Of a stretch of DNA of 64,000 bases, positions 1-7,354 are shown in pieces. How positions within the stretch are numbered: the stretch's first letter is position 1; every line of letters begins with the position of its first letter. Below the pieces are notes generated by a model. That model had not been told where the DNA came from, made no database searches, and saw only the letters and a list, made by a program, of their open reading frames with translations. The stretch is taken from assembly GCF_024790395.1 (NCBI RefSeq), contig NZ_JAJISC010000003.1:124001-188000 (forward strand), given 5' to 3'. A program made the position numbers and the translations under genes. This DNA is from Halomonas dongshanensis. Lineage in GTDB: Bacteria; Pseudomonadota; Gammaproteobacteria; Pseudomonadales; Halomonadaceae.

Positions 1-123
1 CGCCCGGGCGACGAAATTCTCGTACTGCCTAAGGTGCCGACTCATAATCTCCAATTCGCCTCCACCATCATGCAGATGCTGTTCCAGATCGCGGTTACCA
101 CACGAGTCGTGCTGGATCTATGA
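1..123 (+). CDS. kpsD: KpsD-like capsule polysaccharide export protein, C-terminal end only
   Basis: Frame 1 is open from the window edge to the TGA at 121-123 and encodes about 40 residues. They begin RPGDEILVLPKV and end TTRVVLDL. A GDE-hLVLPK segment followed by a short amphipathic tail ending in VVLD is what the C-terminus of KpsD-type periplasmic/outer-membrane polysaccharide export proteins looks like. The position just upstream of kpsM and kpsE fits. KpsD links the inner-membrane KpsMTE complex to the outer membrane during capsule export. The rest of the gene lies outside the window, so length and signal peptide cannot be judged. Confidence 0.75.
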   Translation, partial: RPGDEILVLPKVPTHNLQFASTIMQMLFQIAVTTRVVLDL

Positions 124-155
124 TTTGTCTGTGATGCGTGCGTGATATATCGAGC

Positions 156-183
156 GTAGCGTGGGTAAGCGCAGCGCACCCGC
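156..183 (+). repeat. solo GTAG-headed REP element
   Basis: This copy of the GTAG-CGTGGGTAAGCGCAGC-type palindrome ends in CACCCGC. It sits between kpsD and kpsM without the inverted partner seen elsewhere, and is followed by a small GGCGGC/GCCGCC hairpin. It belongs to the same family as the REPINs at 22258, 29167 and 38335. Confidence 0.8.
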
Positions 184-234
184 GAAAGGCGGCGAAAGCC
201 GCCCAACACAAGCGGCGCGAAAAGGAATATTCGA

Positions 235-1044
235 ATGGCAAATGACTCGACCGCCCCTCGGGGCGCTCGTACCCCGTGGCAAGTCACCCGCAGCGTGTGG
301 TACGCCATGTTCATGCGTGAGGCCATCTCGCGCACCATGGCCGACCGCATGGGCTGGTTTTGGATGATTTTCGAGCCGGTTGCATTTGTTGCCATCATGA
401 TCGGAGTACGCAGTTTCGTACGGGGTGATCGGCTTATCATGAATGCCGAGTTCATCCCCTGGCTCATTGCGGGGCTAATGGGCTTCACGCTGGTACGCGA
501 GGGAATGATGCGCGGCATGGGGGCAGTGGATTCCAACAAGGCGCTGTTTGCCTATCGTCAGGTACAGCCGGTAGACCCGGTCTTGGTGCGTAACTTTCTC
601 GAAGGCATGCTGCGAAGCTTGGTATTTTTGATCTTGATTGTCGGCGCGCTGATGCTGGGCCAGGATATGTACCCAGACAATGCCCTCCGCGTTTTCGCTG
701 CATGGTTTTCACTTTGGAGCCTGGGGCTCGGCCTAGGGCTTTTTACTTCCGTAGCTGCTTCGTTGGTGCCGGAGGTGGGTAAAGTCATCCGTATGCTGTC
801 GTTGCCTCTCATGCTGTTATCAGGGGTCATTCTTCCGCTCAATAGCTTGCCGCATTGGTTGCTCGAGTACCTGATGCTCAACCCCATTCCCCATGGCTTG
901 GAAACCCTGCGTTTAGGTTTCTTCGAGAACTACCACGTCGTGCCAGGTACTAGCATGCTCTACTTCTGGTTGTTTACGTTCACGCTAATTGTTCTGGGGC
1001 TTTTGATGCACCTGCGCTTTATCGATCGTTTGAAGGCAAGTTAA
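235..1044 (+). CDS. kpsM: Capsule polysaccharide ABC transporter permease KpsM/CtrC
   Basis: This 269-residue inner-membrane protein is the ABC-2 type permease that, with KpsT, moves finished polysaccharide from the cytoplasm into the KpsE/KpsD conduit. About six hydrophobic segments are visible, starting near residue 45 (FEPVAFVAIMIG) and ending near 245-262. The cytoplasmic N-terminus is basic. Length matches the family (about 260). The ATG at 235 follows an AAAAGGAA Shine-Dalgarno. It starts after a REP element downstream of kpsD and is followed 3 bases later by kpsE, so the two are co-transcribed. No defect is seen. Confidence 0.9.
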   Translation: MANDSTAPRGARTPWQVTRSVWYAMFMREAISRTMADRMGWFWMIFEPVAFVAIMIGVRSFVRGDRLIMNAEFIPWLIAGLMGFTLVREGMMRGMGAVDSNKALFAYRQVQPVDPVLVRNFLEGMLRSLVFLILIVGALMLGQDMYPDNALRVFAAWFSLWSLGLGLGLFTSVAASLVPEVGKVIRMLSLPLMLLSGVILPLNSLPHWLLEYLMLNPIPHGLETLRLGFFENYHVVPGTSMLYFWLFTFTLIVLGLLMHLRFIDRLKAS

Positions 1045-1047
1045 TCC

Positions 1048-2148
1048 ATGCAAAAGTCTGTTCGTTCTTTCGTGAAGCAATCCCCTCATTGGGCAGTGGC
1101 GATACTGGCAATCTTACTGGTCTCGTTCTATTGGTTCATATGGGCTCAAGACCGTTATGTCTCGCGTGCAACGGTAGTGCTGGAAACACCTCAAGTCGCC
1201 ACCCCCGAAATTAGCTTCGCATCGCTCATGGGGAGCGGGGGTGGTGGCAATACACATGATCTGCTTCTGTTACGCGAGCATCTGCTCTCCGTAGACATGC
1301 TTCGGCGTATCGATGAAGCACTGGATTTTAGAAGCCACTTCACACAGCACGGTGATATCTTCGCACGCCTAAGTAGCCAAGATGCCCCTATCGAAGACCT
1401 ACACAAGTACTACTTGCGTCGCGTCGAAATAGAGATGGACGATTACGCGGGCGTATTGAACATAAGCGTGCAGGCCTATACGCCCGAATTTGCCCAGCAA
1501 GTGACACAAATGCTGCTCGACGCAGGCGAAGAGCACATGAATCAAATGGGCCACCGCTTGGCTCAAGAGCAGGTGCGCTTTCTGGAAGAGCAAATGGTGC
1601 GCCTGAATGAGCGCTTCGAAGAAGCACGCTCTGCCTTGTTAGAATTTCAGAATGAGAACGGCCTCGTATCGCCTACTGCAACGGTGGAAAGCCTCAATCA
1701 GGTCGTGTCTACGCTTGAAGGCGACCTGGCGCGCATGCAGGCACGTCGTACCGCCCTAGCCAGTTACCAAAGCGAACAATCTGCCGAGCTTCGTCAGGTA
1801 GAGCGTGAAATCGCCGCACTTCGGGATCAAATCGCGCAGCAAAGCGAACGTCTCGCTCAGGCTACGGGAGATTCTCTCAACCGCGTTTCAGCGGAATACC
1901 AAATCCTCGAACTTCAGGCACAATTTGCGCAGGAAACGTACTCAAGCGCTCTGGCCGCACTAGAAAATACCCGTCTCGAGGCCGCCCGCCAGCTCAAGCA
2001 AGTAAGCGTATTGCAAAGCCCGTTACTACCTGAATACCCTGTAGAACCCAATCGCCTTTATAACACCACGGTATTTGCCATCATCACCATCTTCCTCACC
2101 TTCATCCTCAGCATGCTGATCATGATCGTGAAAGACCACCGGGATTAG
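1048..2148 (+). CDS. kpsE: Capsule export inner-membrane protein KpsE/CtrB (Wzz-like)
   Basis: This 366-residue polysaccharide co-polymerase-type protein connects the KpsMT transporter to the outer-membrane KpsD. A first membrane helix lies at about 17-35 (AVAILAILLVSFYWFIW). A periplasmic region follows with long Gln/Glu/Arg-rich coiled coil (about 160-305), then a second membrane helix close to the C-terminus (about 338-360, ending IMIVKDHRD). This topology and length are typical of KpsE/BexC/CtrB. It starts 3 bases after kpsM. After its stop come a heptamer array and a REP remnant, so the operon continuity to kpsT is broken here by inserted genes. Confidence 0.9.
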   Translation: MQKSVRSFVKQSPHWAVAILAILLVSFYWFIWAQDRYVSRATVVLETPQVATPEISFASLMGSGGGGNTHDLLLLREHLLSVDMLRRIDEALDFRSHFTQHGDIFARLSSQDAPIEDLHKYYLRRVEIEMDDYAGVLNISVQAYTPEFAQQVTQMLLDAGEEHMNQMGHRLAQEQVRFLEEQMVRLNERFEEARSALLEFQNENGLVSPTATVESLNQVVSTLEGDLARMQARRTALASYQSEQSAELRQVEREIAALRDQIAQQSERLAQATGDSLNRVSAEYQILELQAQFAQETYSSALAALENTRLEAARQLKQVSVLQSPLLPEYPVEPNRLYNTTVFAIITIFLTFILSMLIMIVKDHRD

Positions 2149-2152
2149 GATA

Positions 2153-2194
2153 GTGAAGGGTGAGGGGTGAGGGGTGAGGGGTGAGGGGTGAAGA
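2153..2194 (+). repeat. heptanucleotide tandem array (GTGAGGG)
   Basis: Six consecutive 7-base units are present: GTGAAGG, four GTGAGGG, GTGAAGA. They start 4 bases after the kpsE stop. This is the most regular member of the GTGANNG family that recurs at 4657, 5098 (complement), 6911, 7943 (complement), 9443 (complement) and 22207. Confidence 0.95.
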
Positions 2195-2207
2195 GAGCCG
2201 CCACCCC

Positions 2208-2247
2208 GTAGCGAGGCACCCGCGAAGGCGGGCGTCAGCCGCCCTGG
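2208..2247 (+). repeat. REP remnant
   Basis: A shortened GTAGCGAGGCACCCGC copy is followed by a GCGGGCG...CGCC hairpin. It keeps the GTAG head and CACCCGC end of the REP family but has lost the middle. Confidence 0.6.
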
Positions 2248-2310
2248 TTCGTATCATCACACAGCATAGTTTCGTTAGGCACGCCTAGTTAGCTGAGCGC
2301 TCGATTCAAA

Positions 2311-2568
2311 ATGTATAGCCCCCGCTTCGAAAAATATATTCATGTGACACGTCATGCTAGAGAGCGGATGGCGAGTAGGAATGTTTCTGAAGATGAGCTG
2401 GCAATTCTCATCGAAAAAGGAGCATTGAAGTACAAAGATGCTACCAGGCTCTGGGCAGCTCACCATTTTGGCAATAGGAGCGATAACTTGGTATCGGTAG
2501 CAGCCATTATAGAAGACAAGCTAGTGGTCAAAACAGTTATGCATTATTTTCACTGGGAGGGCGAGTAA
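2311..2568 (+). CDS. DUF4258-like small protein, possible toxin of a toxin-antitoxin pair
   Basis: This 85-residue soluble protein contains a VTRHARERMASRNVSEDEL segment, the His/Arg-rich pattern typical of DUF4258 (a RelE/BrnT-like fold). The central part has the short strands expected of that fold, and the C-terminus is VVKTVMHYFHWEGE. The stop codon overlaps the start of the next gene (TAATG at 2566-2570), so translation is probably coupled. A DUF4258 protein followed by a DUF2283 protein is a common gene pair suspected to be toxin-antitoxin; function has not been shown from sequence. No clear Shine-Dalgarno precedes the ATG. The pair lies between kpsE and the REP array, as a mobile insertion would. 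Confidence 0.7.
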   Translation: MYSPRFEKYIHVTRHARERMASRNVSEDELAILIEKGALKYKDATRLWAAHHFGNRSDNLVSVAAIIEDKLVVKTVMHYFHWEGE

Positions 2569-2759
2569 TGCGCACAACCTATGATGAAGCCGATGATATT
2601 CTAGTATTGCATCTCTCTGAAAAAAAAGCGGTAAAAGAGCTTTCTCAAGATTGGAATACTCACATCAGCTATGCAGAAGACGGAACGATCACTGAAATCG
2701 TCATACTCGAGGCATCAAAACAAGGCGCATGGCCACTACTAAAAAGTCATGTGGCGTAA
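2568..2759 (+). CDS. DUF2283 family small protein, possible antitoxin partner
   Basis: This 63-residue protein begins MRTTYDEADDILVLHLSEKK. The pattern Y-D-x-x-x-D-x-L-x-h and a second motif (ISYAEDGTITEIVILEAS) match the DUF2283 fold, a small beta-rich domain. It overlaps its neighbour by one base and carries its Shine-Dalgarno (GGGAGGG) inside that gene. The pairing with DUF4258 suggests the neutralising half of a toxin-antitoxin module, but this is inference from gene order only. Confidence 0.7.
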   Translation: MRTTYDEADDILVLHLSEKKAVKELSQDWNTHISYAEDGTITEIVILEASKQGAWPLLKSHVA

Positions 2760-2763
2760 GCAA

Positions 2764-3240
2764 GGCGGCGACAGCTGCCCTGAGTTAAGTCTCCGCACCT
2801 ATCGCCGCGCTACGCACGGCATTCGCGGGTGCGCCTATCGGCTTACCCACGCTACAAACCCAGGTGATGCGCCCCGTAGCGTGGCGTAACGAGCGCAGCG
2901 AGGCACCCGCGGCGGCGGCGCCAGCCGCCCTGAGTTAAGCCTCTGCACGGTATGGCCGCGCTACGCACGGCATTCGCGGGTGCGCCTATCGGCTTACCCA
3001 CGCTACAAAACCCCAGGCGATGATGCGCCCGTAGCGTGGCGTAACGAGCGCAGCGAGGCACCCGCGGCGGCGGCGTCAGCCGCCCTGAGTTAAGCCTCTG
3101 CACGGTATGGCCGCGCTAAGCACGGCATTCGCGGGTGCGCCTATCGGCTTACCCACGCTACAAACCCAGGTTGATGATATGCCCGTAGCGTGGCGTAACG
3201 AGCGCAGCGAGGCACCCGCGGCGGCGGCGTCAGCCGCCCA
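2764..3240. repeat. tandem array of REP-based units, about 154-base period
   Basis: This fills the gene-free stretch after the DUF2283 gene. Units with GTAG heads start at 2876, 3031 and 3184 (spacing 155 and 153) and carry the long REP form GTAGCGTGGCGTAACGAGCG ending in CACCCGC. Each full unit then has a spacer containing CCGCCCTGAGTTAAGCCTC and a reverse REP ending GCTTACCCACGCTAC (at 2855, 3006 and 3161). The first and last units are partial. Copies are almost identical, so the array grew recently by tandem duplication. The reverse REP contains CCTATCGGC in place of the usual GCGCTGC. Confidence 0.9.
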
Positions 3241-3285
3241 GCAGTATGTACCATCACCTGGAATAACCACTGAACCCGAGCCACT

Positions 3286-4680
3286 ATGCTCAACATTCTC
3301 CACCACGGCGGTGCTACGGGCGTTACCGGCAGCTGCCATCAGCTACTGCTAAATAGCGAGAATTCGCTACTTATCGACTGCGGCCTGTTTCAAGGTGAGG
3401 ATGCCCATGAAGATAGCTTCGAGCAGCTACAAATTGAATTCGACATTAGCACCGTAAAGGCCCTGGTCATTACGCACGTACACATCGACCACGTGGGCCG
3501 CTTACCGTACTTATTGGCAGCGGGCTTCAAAGGCCCCATTTTGTGTTCGGAGCCTTCGGCCAAGTTACTGCCGCTGGTAATCGAAGACGCCCTCAAGATT
3601 GGCTTCACGCGAAATGCAGAGCTCATCGAACGCTTTCAAGCGCAGCTAACCTCACAGATTACTGCCGCCCCCTACGGAAAGCGGCACACCGTGGTGAGCA
3701 ATAGTGATGTCACCACCCGTATCAAGCTAAAACGGGCGGGGCACATTCTAGGTTCGTGTTACATCGAGGTAAGCCATCAAGACCATGCGACCCAGCAAAA
3801 GGAGCGCATAATATTTTCCGGCGACTTGGGCGCTTCGCACGCGCCTTTGCTACCAGCGCCGAAATCGCCTCACGGCTGTGATCAGCTAGTATTAGAAAGC
3901 ACTTACGGCAATCGCACACATCCCGACCGCAAGAACCGCAGGGCAGTGCTTAAGAACGCCATTGAAAATGCGCTAACCAACGGTGGCACGGTCATGGTGC
4001 CAGCCTTCAGCATCGGCAGAACCCAAGAGCTTCTTTACGAGCTTGAAGGCATCATCTTCGAGGCCAAAAATGCATCTTGGAAATCCCTGGAGGTTATTGT
4101 CGATTCACCTCTAGCTGCGCGCTTCACGCGCGTCTACCGTGAGCTAAAACCCTACTGGGATGACGAAGCCCAAAAGCGTCTGAAAAGTGGCCGCCACCCG
4201 CTAAACTTCGCCAATCTCTACACGGTGGATTCCCACCAGGAGCACGAGCAGACGGTCGAATATCTCGCCAAAACCGGCAGGCCCGCCGTTGTCATTGCTG
4301 CCAGTGGTATGTGCGCCGGTGGGCGCATCATGAATTACTTAAAAGCGATGCTGGGGGATGTGCGGCACCAAGTGCTGTTCGTGGGTTACCAGGGTGCAGG
4401 CACCCCAGGCCGCGCCATTCAGCAATACGGCCCGCAAGGCGGCTGGGTCGAGATAGACGGTGAGCGTATCGATATCAAAGCCGGTATCACCTCCATCAGT
4501 GGCTACTCCGCTCACGCTGATCAGCAGAACCTGCTCGATTTCGTCAAGCGCATGCGCCGCTGGCCAAGCACCATTCATCTAGTACACGGTGAACGAGCAG
4601 CCCGGCAAGTGCTAAAGACAAAGCTCGAAGCGATGTATGGGCGGAAGGGAAAGGACGTGAGGGTGGTGAATGGTGAGTAG
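3286..4680 (+). CDS. MBL-fold beta-CASP metallohydrolase, probable RNA-processing exonuclease
   Basis: This 464-residue protein has an N-terminal metallo-beta-lactamase core with THVHIDHVG near residues 63-71 (the HxHxDH zinc motif). Further zinc-ligand and beta-CASP motifs follow (FSGDLGASH; VMVPAFSIGRTQELLYEL; VIAASGMCAGGRIMNYL). An RMMBL-like end carries ISGYSAHADQQNLLDF. This is the architecture of cleavage/polyadenylation-factor-like bacterial nucleases. Length fits the family. No close Shine-Dalgarno is evident. The last codons (VVNGE-stop) are written by heptamer repeats, and the TAG stop at 4678-4680 lies inside the array, so the original C-terminus may have been replaced. It is probably unrelated to capsule export. 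Confidence 0.85.
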   Translation: MLNILHHGGATGVTGSCHQLLLNSENSLLIDCGLFQGEDAHEDSFEQLQIEFDISTVKALVITHVHIDHVGRLPYLLAAGFKGPILCSEPSAKLLPLVIEDALKIGFTRNAELIERFQAQLTSQITAAPYGKRHTVVSNSDVTTRIKLKRAGHILGSCYIEVSHQDHATQQKERIIFSGDLGASHAPLLPAPKSPHGCDQLVLESTYGNRTHPDRKNRRAVLKNAIENALTNGGTVMVPAFSIGRTQELLYELEGIIFEAKNASWKSLEVIVDSPLAARFTRVYRELKPYWDDEAQKRLKSGRHPLNFANLYTVDSHQEHEQTVEYLAKTGRPAVVIAASGMCAGGRIMNYLKAMLGDVRHQVLFVGYQGAGTPGRAIQQYGPQGGWVEIDGERIDIKAGITSISGYSAHADQQNLLDFVKRMRRWPSTIHLVHGERAARQVLKTKLEAMYGRKGKDVRVVNGE

Positions 4681-4707
4681 TTATTGGTGAGTGGTGAATG
4701 GTGAGCG
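4657..4707 (+). repeat. heptanucleotide array, left arm beside the four-helix-bundle gene
   Basis: Heptamers GTGAGGG, then GTGAATG, GTGAGTA, GTTATTG, GTGAGTG, GTGAATG and GTGAGCG occupy 4657-4707 with a 2-base slip after the first. They overlap the 3' end of the MBL gene and stop 15 bases before the ATG at 4723. The complementary orientation occurs on the far side of that gene (5098-5125), so the gene lies between inverted arms. Confidence 0.9.
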
Positions 4708-4722
4708 GAGTTGGGAGGGGTG

Positions 4723-5073
4723 ATGAGGAAGCATCAAGAGTTAAGGGTTTGGCAGCAGACGATGGACCTTGTCGAACATGTATACACACTCATCAAAACC
4801 TTCCCAGATGATGAAAAATACGGCCTCACCAGCCAAATGCGAAGATGTGCTGTCTCAGTTCCGAGCAATATTGCAGAAGGGGCTGCAAGAGGAAGCACCC
4901 AAGAATTCATTCGCTTTTTGTATATATCTCAAGGTTCTTTAAGCGAACTGGAGACCCAAGTGCTTATTTTCCAGCGTCTTAAATATTTACAAGATATATC
5001 AGCCACCATAGCATCCATTACCCAAGCATCTGCCCAGCTAGGTGGACTCATTAAACATTTAAAGAATCGGTGA
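4723..5073 (+). CDS. Four-helix-bundle protein (S23 / 23S rRNA intervening-sequence protein family)
   Basis: This is a 116-residue protein from the ATG at 4723, preceded by GGGAGGGG; an in-frame TTG at 4711 is less likely. It contains LRVWQQTMDLVEHVYTL, FPDDEKYGLTSQMRRCAVSV, PSNIAEGAARGS and FLYISQGSLSELETQ, the hallmark motifs of the S23/IVP four-helix-bundle family (the fold also seen in diversity-generating-retroelement Avd proteins). Members are known from intervening sequences in 23S rRNA genes and as scattered orphan genes; a biochemical role is not established. Here it lies between inverted heptamer arrays, inserted between the MBL gene and kpsT. It is somewhat more AT-rich than its neighbours. 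Confidence 0.88.
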   Translation: MRKHQELRVWQQTMDLVEHVYTLIKTFPDDEKYGLTSQMRRCAVSVPSNIAEGAARGSTQEFIRFLYISQGSLSELETQVLIFQRLKYLQDISATIASITQASAQLGGLIKHLKNR

Positions 5074-5097
5074 AATCAATGTCGCCCACGAACGCCC

Positions 5098-5125
5098 CAT
5101 TCACCATTCACTTCTCACATTTCAC
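5098..5125 (-). repeat. heptanucleotide array, right arm (inverted)
   Basis: Four units CATTCAC, CATTCAC, TTCTCAC and ATTTCAC end 9 bases before the kpsT ATG. They are the complement orientation of the GTGAATG units at 4666-4707. The array occupies the place where the kpsT ribosome-binding site should be. Confidence 0.9.
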
Positions 5126-5134
5126 CAACCCAAA

Positions 5135-6049
5135 ATGATCGAAATCAAGAACCTCTACAAGCGCTACCACAACCATCACGGCAGTGATTGGGTGCTGAAA
5201 GACATCAACGTCACCATTCCTGCTGGCGTGAGCGTAGGCTTGATCGGCGCCAATGGAGCGGGTAAATCGACGCTGCTTCGTCTCATCGCTGGTATGGACA
5301 AGCCTGAGCGTGGCGAAGTAGTACGGCATAGCCGTGTCTCTTGGCCAGTAGGGCTTGCAGGTGGCATGGCGGGGAGTATGACGGGACGGCAAAACGCCAA
5401 GTTCGTCGCGCGTGTACAAGGCAGTAGCCCCGAAGAAGTGCAACGCGTCATCGATTTCGTCGAGGACTTTGCTGAGATCGGCGGTGCTTTCGATGAGCCC
5501 ATTCGCACCTACTCCTCTGGTATGCGCTCGCGTATCTCCTTCGGCCTTTCACTCGCGTTCGATTTCGATGTGTACATCTCGGATGAAGCCACGGCGGTGG
5601 GGGATAGAGCCTTTAAAGCAAAAGCCAAGGCGCTATTCGAATCCAAAGTGGGTAAAGCGTCGCTCATCATGGTGTCGCATTCCGAGGGCATTCTCAAAGA
5701 TCTCTGCCAAGCGGGGCTGTACCTCAAACGTGGTCAGGCACATTGGTACGATGATATTAACGAGGCCATTGCGGCTTACCATGCCGATGTGGATGCCAAG
5801 AAAGCCGTGGGCGAAAATGACTTGCCGCAAGACGTGCCGGGGGCACGCCGTTATCTGGCCGATTGCCATCAGGTTCTAAAAGGCGCTCAGGAAACCCTTA
5901 AAGACCTGGAAGAAGACGACGCGGCCGCAGAGCAAATCAAGGCCGCTAAGCAAGAAGTCAATGCGGCAGGCAAAGCAGCCCGTGAAGCACGCCTACATTT
6001 GGAAGCGGTAGAAGAAAAGCAGCGCAATGCCAAAAAGAAATCGGCATGA
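5135..6049 (+). CDS. kpsT: Capsule polysaccharide ABC transporter ATP-binding protein KpsT/CtrD, with C-terminal extension
   Basis: This 304-residue ATPase energises KpsM. Walker A is GANGAGKST (about 39-47), the signature is YSSGMRSR (about 126-133) and the Walker B end is [11 protein letters not shown]. These are all as in KpsT, including the DEA variant. KpsT proteins are usually about 220 residues. Here an extra segment of about 70 residues (from about 235) is rich in Lys, Glu and Ala and predicted by eye to be helical or coiled coil, ending [10 protein letters not shown]. No Shine-Dalgarno is visible before the ATG, where a heptamer array lies. The stop overlaps the rfbB start (ATGA at 6046-6049). 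It is separated from kpsM/kpsE by about 3 kb of inserted genes and repeats. Confidence 0.9.
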   Translation: MIEIKNLYKRYHNHHGSDWVLKDINVTIPAGVSVGLIGANGAGKSTLLRLIAGMDKPERGEVVRHSRVSWPVGLAGGMAGSMTGRQNAKFVARVQGSSPEEVQRVIDFVEDFAEIGGAFDEPIRTYSSGMRSRISFGLSLAFDFDVYISDEATAVGDRAFKAKAKALFESKVGKASLIMVSHSEGILKDLCQAGLYLKRGQAHWYDDINEAIAAYHADVDAKKAVGENDLPQDVPGARRYLADCHQVLKGAQETLKDLEEDDAAAEQIKAAKQEVNAAGKAAREARLHLEAVEEKQRNAKKKSA

Positions 6050-7203
6050 TGACGACTCTACAAAGTGATATGAACGCAAAAACATTCCTCATTACTGGCG
6101 GGGCAGGGTTCATTGGCTCGGCTGTTGTGCGTGAACTCATCCGCAATACATCGCACCGCGTCATCAATGTCGATAAGCTCACCTATGCTGGCAATCTCGA
6201 ATCACTGGCAAGCGTCGATGCTTCCGAGCGCTATACGTTCGAGAAAGCCGATATATGCGACAGCGCAGCGTTGCAGCGTATATTTACTGCGCACCAGCCG
6301 GATGTAGTGATGCATTTGGCAGCAGAAAGCCACGTGGACCGCTCCATCGATGGCCCCGCTGATTTCATCCAGACGAATATCGTCGGCACGGCGGTTTTAT
6401 TGGAAGCTGCACGAAGCTACTGGAAAGCACTTCAAGCGCAAAATGCCACTAAGGCAAAGGCGTTTCGGTTTCACCATATCTCTACAGATGAAGTCTACGG
6501 AGATCTAGAAGGTACTAGTGATCTCTTCACGGAAGAGACGCCCTATGCACCGAGCTCGCCCTATTCGGCCAGTAAAGCGAGTTCGGATCACCTAGTGCGC
6601 GCTTGGCAGCGTACCTACGCGCTGCCCACACTGGTTACAAACTGCTCCAATAACTACGGCCCGTATCATTTCCCCGAGAAGCTGATTCCGCTGATGATTC
6701 TCAACGCTCTGGCAGGCAAACCCCTGCCGGTATACGGCGATGGTCAGCAAATCCGTGATTGGCTTTATGTAGAAGACCACGCCCGTGCACTGATCAAGGT
6801 CGCCACCGAAGGTAGCGTAGGGGAAACCTACAACATCGGCGGGCATAACGAGCAAACGAATTTACACGTGGTAGAAGCCATCTGTGAAATCCTGGATGAA
6901 CTGGTGCCAAGTGAGACGTTAGGAGTGAGGGGTGAGGGGAACACCTCTAACCCCTCACAAGCGCAGCGCTCACCACTCACTACTTACAAAGATTTAATTA
7001 CCTTCGTCACCGACCGCCCCGGCCACGATGTACGCTATGCGATCGACGCCAGTAAGATCGAGCGCGAACTAGGTTGGGTACCACAAGAAACGTTCGAGAC
7101 CGGCCTACGTAAAACCATTCAGTGGTATCTCGACAACGAAACCTGGTGGAAACGCGTACAAGACGGAAGCTACCAGGGCGAGCGCCTAGGCGTTCATGTA
7201 TAA
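6046..7203 (+). CDS. rfbB: dTDP-glucose 4,6-dehydratase
   Basis: RmlB/RfbB converts dTDP-glucose to dTDP-4-keto-6-deoxyglucose, the second step to dTDP-L-rhamnose. Seen: the NAD-binding TGGAGFIGS motif near the N-terminus, [23 protein letters not shown], and [15 protein letters not shown] with the catalytic YxxxK. The reading frame starts at 6046 in overlap with kpsT; the ATG at 6070 ([11 protein letters not shown]) is an alternative giving a more usual N-terminus. A segment of about 21 residues (TLGVRGEG...RSPLTT) stands between LVPSE and [15 protein letters not shown], where relatives join directly. It is encoded by heptamer repeats at 6911-6989 and keeps the frame. It lies on the protein's peripheral part, so activity is probably kept. 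Confidence 0.95.
   Translation: MMTTLQSDMNAKTFLITGGAGFIGSAVVRELIRNTSHRVINVDKLTYAGNLESLASVDASERYTFEKADICDSAALQRIFTAHQPDVVMHLAAESHVDRSIDGPADFIQTNIVGTAVLLEAARSYWKALQAQNATKAKAFRFHHISTDEVYGDLEGTSDLFTEETPYAPSSPYSASKASSDHLVRAWQRTYALPTLVTNCSNNYGPYHFPEKLIPLMILNALAGKPLPVYGDGQQIRDWLYVEDHARALIKVATEGSVGETYNIGGHNEQTNLHVVEAICEILDELVPSETLGVRGEGNTSNPSQAQRSPLTTYKDLITFVTDRPGHDVRYAIDASKIERELGWVPQETFETGLRKTIQWYLDNETWWKRVQDGSYQGERLGVHV
6911..6989 (+). repeat. heptamer element inserted in frame inside rfbB
   Basis: Units GTGAGAC, GTTAGGA, GTGAGGG and GTGAGGG (6911-6938) are followed by inverted-orientation units CTCACAA, CTCACCA and CTCACTA (6954-6982). The arrangement is that of a small inverted-repeat element. 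It encodes the residues that are extra compared with normal RfbB. Confidence 0.85.
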
Positions 7204-7227
7204 GTCGGGCACTCCTGTTGCCACCTC

Positions 7228-7259
7228 GTAGCGTGGGTAAGCCGCTAGGCGCACCCGCA
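7228..7259 (+). repeat. solo REP element
   Basis: GTAGCGTGGGTAAGCCGCTA begins the element and it ends GCGCACCCGC. It lies in the rfbB-rfbD gap. This is the CCGCTAGGC loop variant also seen in reverse in the 2764-3240 array. It has no inverted partner here. Confidence 0.8.
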
Positions 7260-7354
7260 GCGGCGGCCCGGCGCGAAAGCCGAGCGTAGCGCGGCTATGA
7301 GCCAACGAAAGCTAACCAGGCTCTAGCATGGCAGCCCGCAAGAAAAGGATTTCC

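Noticed and set aside
42..539. Long minus-strand open frame opposite kpsD/kpsM
   Set aside because: Its translation is compositionally odd and unlike any family, and it lies antisense to clear capsule genes; taken as a shadow frame.
2208..3240. Riboswitch-like structured leader of the MBL gene
   Set aside because: All the strong hairpins are explained by REP copies shared with other intergenic regions.
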